This document shows, piece after piece, positions 7,507-9,677 of a DNA stretch of 9,677 bases. The notes beneath the pieces were generated by a model. The model was not told where the DNA came from. It searched no databases and saw nothing but the letters and a program-made list of their open reading frames with translations. This DNA is from Piscirickettsiaceae bacterium (GTDB taxonomy: Bacteria > Pseudomonadota > Gammaproteobacteria > Nitrosococcales > Methylophagaceae): positions 1-9,677 of the forward strand of contig JAUXFA010000024.1 in NCBI GenBank assembly GCA_030620285.1, read 5' to 3'. The first letter of the stretch is position 1. Each line of letters begins with the position of its first letter. Position numbers and translations under genes: made by a program.

Positions 7507-8205
7507 TTAGTCTTCAGTCGCTTCTTCATCTCCAGCTTCAGCGTCGCCTGCATCTGCATCTTCAACGACATCATCTTCTTCAACTTCAACAACAACACGT
7601 GGTGTGTGGATGTTCACAACTGCTTGGTCGTAAGAAGAACGTTCGCCTTCTTCTAACTCTTCTTTTTGGCCATGAGAAAGTGCCGTTAAAGTAACGCCTT
7701 TTGGCAGCACAAGCTCGGTCAAATGAATACTGTTGTCTAATTCTAATGTAGAAATATCAACTTCGATGTATTCAGGTAAATCTTTTGGTAAACAAGAGAT
7801 TTCAACATCTGACATCAAGTGAGATACTGCACCACCTTCTTTAACACCAGGAGCGTCATCACCGCCCATAAAGTGTAATTGTACAACCATTGTCATGGCT
7901 TGTTTCGCATCAATACGCAAGAAATCAGCATGCATGATTTTGACATCACTAGCTGGATGACGCTGCAAGTCTTTCAATACCACTTTATTTTTCTTACCAT
8001 CAACAACTAGCGTCAAAATATGTGCATAAAATGCGTCTTCTGCAAGGTGACGAAGAAACATATTGTGATCTAATGCCACAGAAACAGGAGCATCACTACC
8101 ACCGTACATAATTGCTGGTACTTTTCCCGCATGACGTAGGCGGCGGCTCGCACCTTTCCCCTCGTCAGTACGTAGTTCAGCTTGAACTTCAAATAAATTT
8201 TTCAT
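7507..8205 (-). CDS. rplY: 50S ribosomal protein L25, long CTC form
   Basis: Binds 5S rRNA in the large subunit central protuberance. I chose the ATG at 8205 (232 residues, starting MKNLFEV) because GGAG stands six bases before it and family members start here; the open frame continues to a TTG at 8223. The N-terminal L25 domain (about 1-92) contains the GKGASRRLRHAGKVPAIMYG segment. The C-terminal TL5/CTC beta domain covers about 95-215. The protein ends in a very acidic alanine-rich tail (from about 208), common in long L25 proteins. A charged stretch KEELEEGERSSY in the C-terminal domain looks longer than in typical relatives from memory. It heads the rplY-pth-ychF cluster and follows a terminator, so its expression probably depends on read-through or on a promoter I could not define. 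Confidence 0.97.
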   Translation of the reverse strand: MKNLFEVQAELRTDEGKGASRRLRHAGKVPAIMYGGSDAPVSVALDHNMFLRHLAEDAFYAHILTLVVDGKKNKVVLKDLQRHPASDVKIMHADFLRIDAKQAMTMVVQLHFMGGDDAPGVKEGGAVSHLMSDVEISCLPKDLPEYIEVDISTLELDNSIHLTELVLPKGVTLTALSHGQKEELEEGERSSYDQAVVNIHTPRVVVEVEEDDVVEDADAGDAEAGDEEATED

Positions 8206-8228
8206 CTTTTTCTCCAAAAACAAAATGA

Positions 8229-8245
8229 ATAAAACACTGTTTTAT
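8229..8245 (-). promoter_or_regulatory. Hairpin in the rplY leader, just upstream of the ribosome binding site
   Basis: A perfect seven-base inverted repeat ATAAAAC-ACT-GTTTTAT. In the minus-strand message it ends about 13 bases before the GGAG of rplY. It is AT-rich, so weak alone, and might affect ribosome access or message stability. A regulatory role is inference. Confidence 0.35.
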
Positions 8246-8250
8246 CCATT

Positions 8251-8273
8251 AAAAATGCCGCCTACTTGGCGGC
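8251..8273 (-). terminator. Rho-independent terminator or attenuator between prs and rplY
   Basis: On the minus strand GCCGCC-AAGTA-GGCGGC forms a six-pair all-GC stem with a five-base loop, followed by ATTTTT. It lies about 95 bases after the prs stop and 45 bases before rplY. It is the natural end of the prs message. Since no convincing promoter lies between it and rplY, it may act as a partial terminator or attenuator. On the plus strand there is no T run. Confidence 0.8.
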
Positions 8274-8343
8274 GCTTTGTCATCCCCGCGACCAGAGGTG
8301 ACATAAAGGATCATCTTAATAAGCCAGATAATCTAAACAACCA

Positions 8344-8362
8344 GTTAAAACAATATTTTAAC
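8344..8362 (-). repeat. AT-rich inverted repeat just after prs
   Basis: GTTAAAA-CAATA-TTTTAAC is a perfect seven-pair hairpin starting a few bases after the prs stop codon. It has no following T run, so it is more likely a 3' message structure than a terminator. Confidence 0.35.
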
Positions 8363-8366
8363 TTAG

Positions 8367-9353
8367 TTAATCCATATACAAGGAACTAACTGACTCCTCA
8401 TTACTAATTCTATACATCGCCTCAGCTAGCATTTCAGCAATGCTTAATGGGCGAATTTTACTACATGCCAAAGCATCTTCCCGTAATGGAATGGTATTAG
8501 TGACCACCAACTCATCCAATACAGAGTTTTCAAGATTCTCGATTGCCTTCCCTGATAACACAGGATGCGTACAGTATGCAACAACACGTTCTGCGCCTTT
8601 TTCTTTCAATGCGGCTGCGGCTGCACATAAGGTTCCCGCCGTATCGACCATATCATCAATCAGCACGCAAACCCGACCTTCCACATCACCAATAATATTC
8701 ATTACCTTGGCGACATTTGGCTGTGGCCGACGTTTATCAACAATAGCTAAATCAACATCTAATAACTTAGCTAAAGCACGGGCACGAACCACACCACCAA
8801 TATCTGGTGATACAACAATCAAGTCTTGATATTTATGTTTCCAAATATCACCCAACAAAACCGGTGAGGCATAAACATTATCAACCGGGCAATCAAAAAA
8901 ACCCTGAATTTGATCGGCATGCAAGTCAACTGTCAATACCCGATCAGCACCGACACCCGTCAACATATTTGCGACTACTTTGGCAGTGATAGCAACACGA
9001 GCAGAACGTGGACGACGATCCTGTCGAGAGTAACCAAAATAAGGAATGACTAAGGTTATTCGCTTAGCCGATGCACGACGAAGTGCATCCGTCATTACCA
9101 TCAACTCCATTAAATTACGATTGGCAGGCGCACTCGTTGGTTGCACAATGAATACGTCTTTACCACGTACATTGTCTAAAATTTCAACCATGATCTCGCC
9201 ATCGCTAAACGCTTCGACGGTTGCCTTGCCAAGTCGGACATTAAGGAATTTAACAATGCTTTTTGACAACGCACGGTTAGCATTACCCGTAAAGACCATC
9301 ATGTCATTATCGATGGTACGTTTGTCTACATCAAAAAATCTACTTTTACTCAC
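8367..9353 (-). CDS. prs: Ribose-phosphate pyrophosphokinase (PRPP synthase)
   Basis: Transfers pyrophosphate from ATP to ribose 5-phosphate, giving PRPP for purine, pyrimidine, histidine, tryptophan and NAD synthesis; class I, cytoplasmic hexamer. Motifs in the 328-residue frame are FSDGE (49-53), the ATP-site segment [10 protein letters not shown] (105-114), [11 protein letters not shown] (143-153), the catalytic loop VDKRRPQPN (205-213), the PRPP loop [10 protein letters not shown] (232-241), and the family ending ISNEES. The frame opens with GTG at 9353, preceded by a weak GGCGG. Relatives usually begin near MMVFTGNAN, which here is codon 18 (ATG at 9302, 311 residues) but has no Shine-Dalgarno site. 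The N-terminus is therefore uncertain. It follows tRNA-Gln by 40 bases, the usual ispE-tRNA-Gln-prs order. Confidence 0.97.
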   Translation of the reverse strand: MSKSRFFDVDKRTIDNDMMVFTGNANRALSKSIVKFLNVRLGKATVEAFSDGEIMVEILDNVRGKDVFIVQPTSAPANRNLMELMVMTDALRRASAKRITLVIPYFGYSRQDRRPRSARVAITAKVVANMLTGVGADRVLTVDLHADQIQGFFDCPVDNVYASPVLLGDIWKHKYQDLIVVSPDIGGVVRARALAKLLDVDLAIVDKRRPQPNVAKVMNIIGDVEGRVCVLIDDMVDTAGTLCAAAAALKEKGAERVVAYCTHPVLSGKAIENLENSVLDELVVTNTIPLREDALACSKIRPLSIAEMLAEAMYRISNEESVSSLYMD

Positions 9354-9372
9354 GGTATAGCCGCCAAGATAC

Positions 9373-9393
9373 TAGTCAAAAAAAACAAAAAAA
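9373..9393 (-). other. T-rich tract directly after tRNA-Gln
   Basis: On the minus strand the CCA end of tRNA-Gln is followed at once by seven T, G, eight T. No dedicated hairpin precedes it apart from the tRNA fold itself. It could cause partial termination or act as an upstream promoter element for prs; neither can be shown here. Confidence 0.4.
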
Positions 9394-9468
9394 TGGCTGG
9401 GGTACCAGGATTCGAACCTGGGAATGCAAGGATCAAAACCTTGTGCCTTACCGCTTGGCGATACCCCA
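9394..9468 (-). tRNA. tRNA-Gln (TTG), with encoded CCA
   Basis: A 75-base cloverleaf on the minus strand. The acceptor stem TGGGGTA pairs with TACCCCA, the anticodon stem CAAGG/CCTTG holds loop TTTTGAT with anticodon TTG, and the T arm contains GGTTCGAATCC. The discriminator is G and CCA is encoded. The acceptor starting with U and the weak first pair match E. coli tRNA-Gln, where they are identity elements for GlnRS. It lies 48 bases after ispE and 40 before prs. The best -10 candidate upstream is TAAAAT, 11 bases away, without a recognisable -35, so it may be processed from a longer ispE message. Confidence 0.97.
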
Positions 9469-9494
9469 ACAGATAACTTATTTTAACATCTTGC

Positions 9495-9509
9495 AGCCAT
9501 ATAATGGCT
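9495..9509 (-). repeat. Small inverted repeat between ispE and tRNA-Gln
   Basis: AGCCAT-ATA-ATGGCT is a perfect six-pair dyad lying eight bases beyond the ispE stop. It has no T run on either strand, so it is not a clear terminator. It may be a structure at the ispE message end or a processing signal before the tRNA. Confidence 0.3.
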
Positions 9510-9516
9510 TCTTTCT

Positions 9517-9677
9517 TTATAGTGTGGTGAGTGGCGATTGATTGCTACCCTTTGCCACAAATCCTCGCCATGTTTCTGGCAAAGCCCCCACTATCTTATG
9601 CGCTTGCAATTGAGTTTCAAACTCTGCAAAAACACAGGCCCCTGTTCCAGTCATTCTTGATTGAGAATATTGTCCTA
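9517..9677 (-). CDS. ispE: 4-diphosphocytidyl-2-C-methyl-D-erythritol kinase, C-terminal end only
   Basis: ATP-dependent kinase of the non-mevalonate (MEP) isoprenoid pathway, a GHMP-family enzyme. Only the last 52 residues lie in the window; the rest runs past the right edge. The segment SRMTGTGACVFAEF is the conserved third GHMP motif of IspE (the SGTG-type glycine loop that contacts the substrate), with T in place of the first S. The remaining tail ends in a run of polar residues and TAA at 9517-9519. Position next to tRNA-Gln and prs is the usual gammaproteobacterial arrangement and agrees with the call. Confidence 0.93.
   Translation of the reverse strand, partial: GQYSQSRMTGTGACVFAEFETQLQAHKIVGALPETWRGFVAKGSNQSPLTTL

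Noticed and set aside
8274..8366. A promoter for rplY such as TTGTTT-16-TAAGAT.
   Set aside because: Both boxes match poorly, it lies upstream of the terminator, and similar weak matches occur often in AT-rich DNA.
8440..8829. A 129-codon plus-strand open frame inside prs.
   Set aside because: It mirrors the codon structure of prs on the other strand and has no ribosome binding site or domain.
9500..9505. A TATAAT on the plus strand between ispE and tRNA-Gln.
   Set aside because: The bases 17 upstream (CTTATT) do not resemble a -35, and no plus-strand gene follows; it is part of the small inverted repeat.

Overview
The window looks like the chromosome of a moderately AT-rich gammaproteobacterium. 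The evidence is the gene order ispE, tRNA-Gln, prs, rplY, pth, ychF, tRNAs close to the E. coli ones, and a classical outer-membrane phospholipase A. The genus cannot be fixed from this sequence alone; a marine or methylotrophic gammaproteobacterium would fit, but that is only a guess. All protein genes lie on the minus strand. The single plus-strand gene is a tRNA-Phe.

Right end (about 7507-9677): conserved housekeeping block. It runs, in the direction of transcription, from the C-terminal end of ispE (isoprenoid precursor synthesis) through tRNA-Gln(TTG) to prs (PRPP synthase) and rplY (ribosomal protein L25, long CTC form). A compact intrinsic terminator lies between prs and rplY, so rplY must be expressed by read-through or from its own start signal.

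Middle (about 4755-7483): pth and ychF follow rplY with gaps of 23 and 9 bases and clear Shine-Dalgarno sites, so rplY-pth-ychF is very likely one operon devoted to translation. pldA follows after 47 bases and may be read from the same message.

tRNA region (4297-4739): tRNA-Met (minus) and tRNA-Phe (plus) are convergent. Each has a near-consensus sigma70 promoter with a 17-base spacer and a GC-containing discriminator. A strong hairpin with a T run terminates the tRNA-Phe transcript.

Left end (53-4275): a two-gene metal-efflux-type operon, an RND adaptor protein followed by a CzcA/CusA-type RND permease. The two genes overlap by one base (TAATG). The adaptor carries a run of aspartates interrupted by one histidine and an acidic C-terminus. 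The permease keeps HME-family TM4 carboxylates but lacks the methionine triad known from copper/silver-specific CusA, so the substrate is open. A promoter for this operon sits back-to-back with the tRNA-Phe promoter and makes an internal start codon of the adaptor the more probable one. No outer-membrane channel gene is visible before the left edge. I saw no mobile element, CRISPR array or clearly new system; the efflux pair and the rplY leader are the parts most worth a second look.
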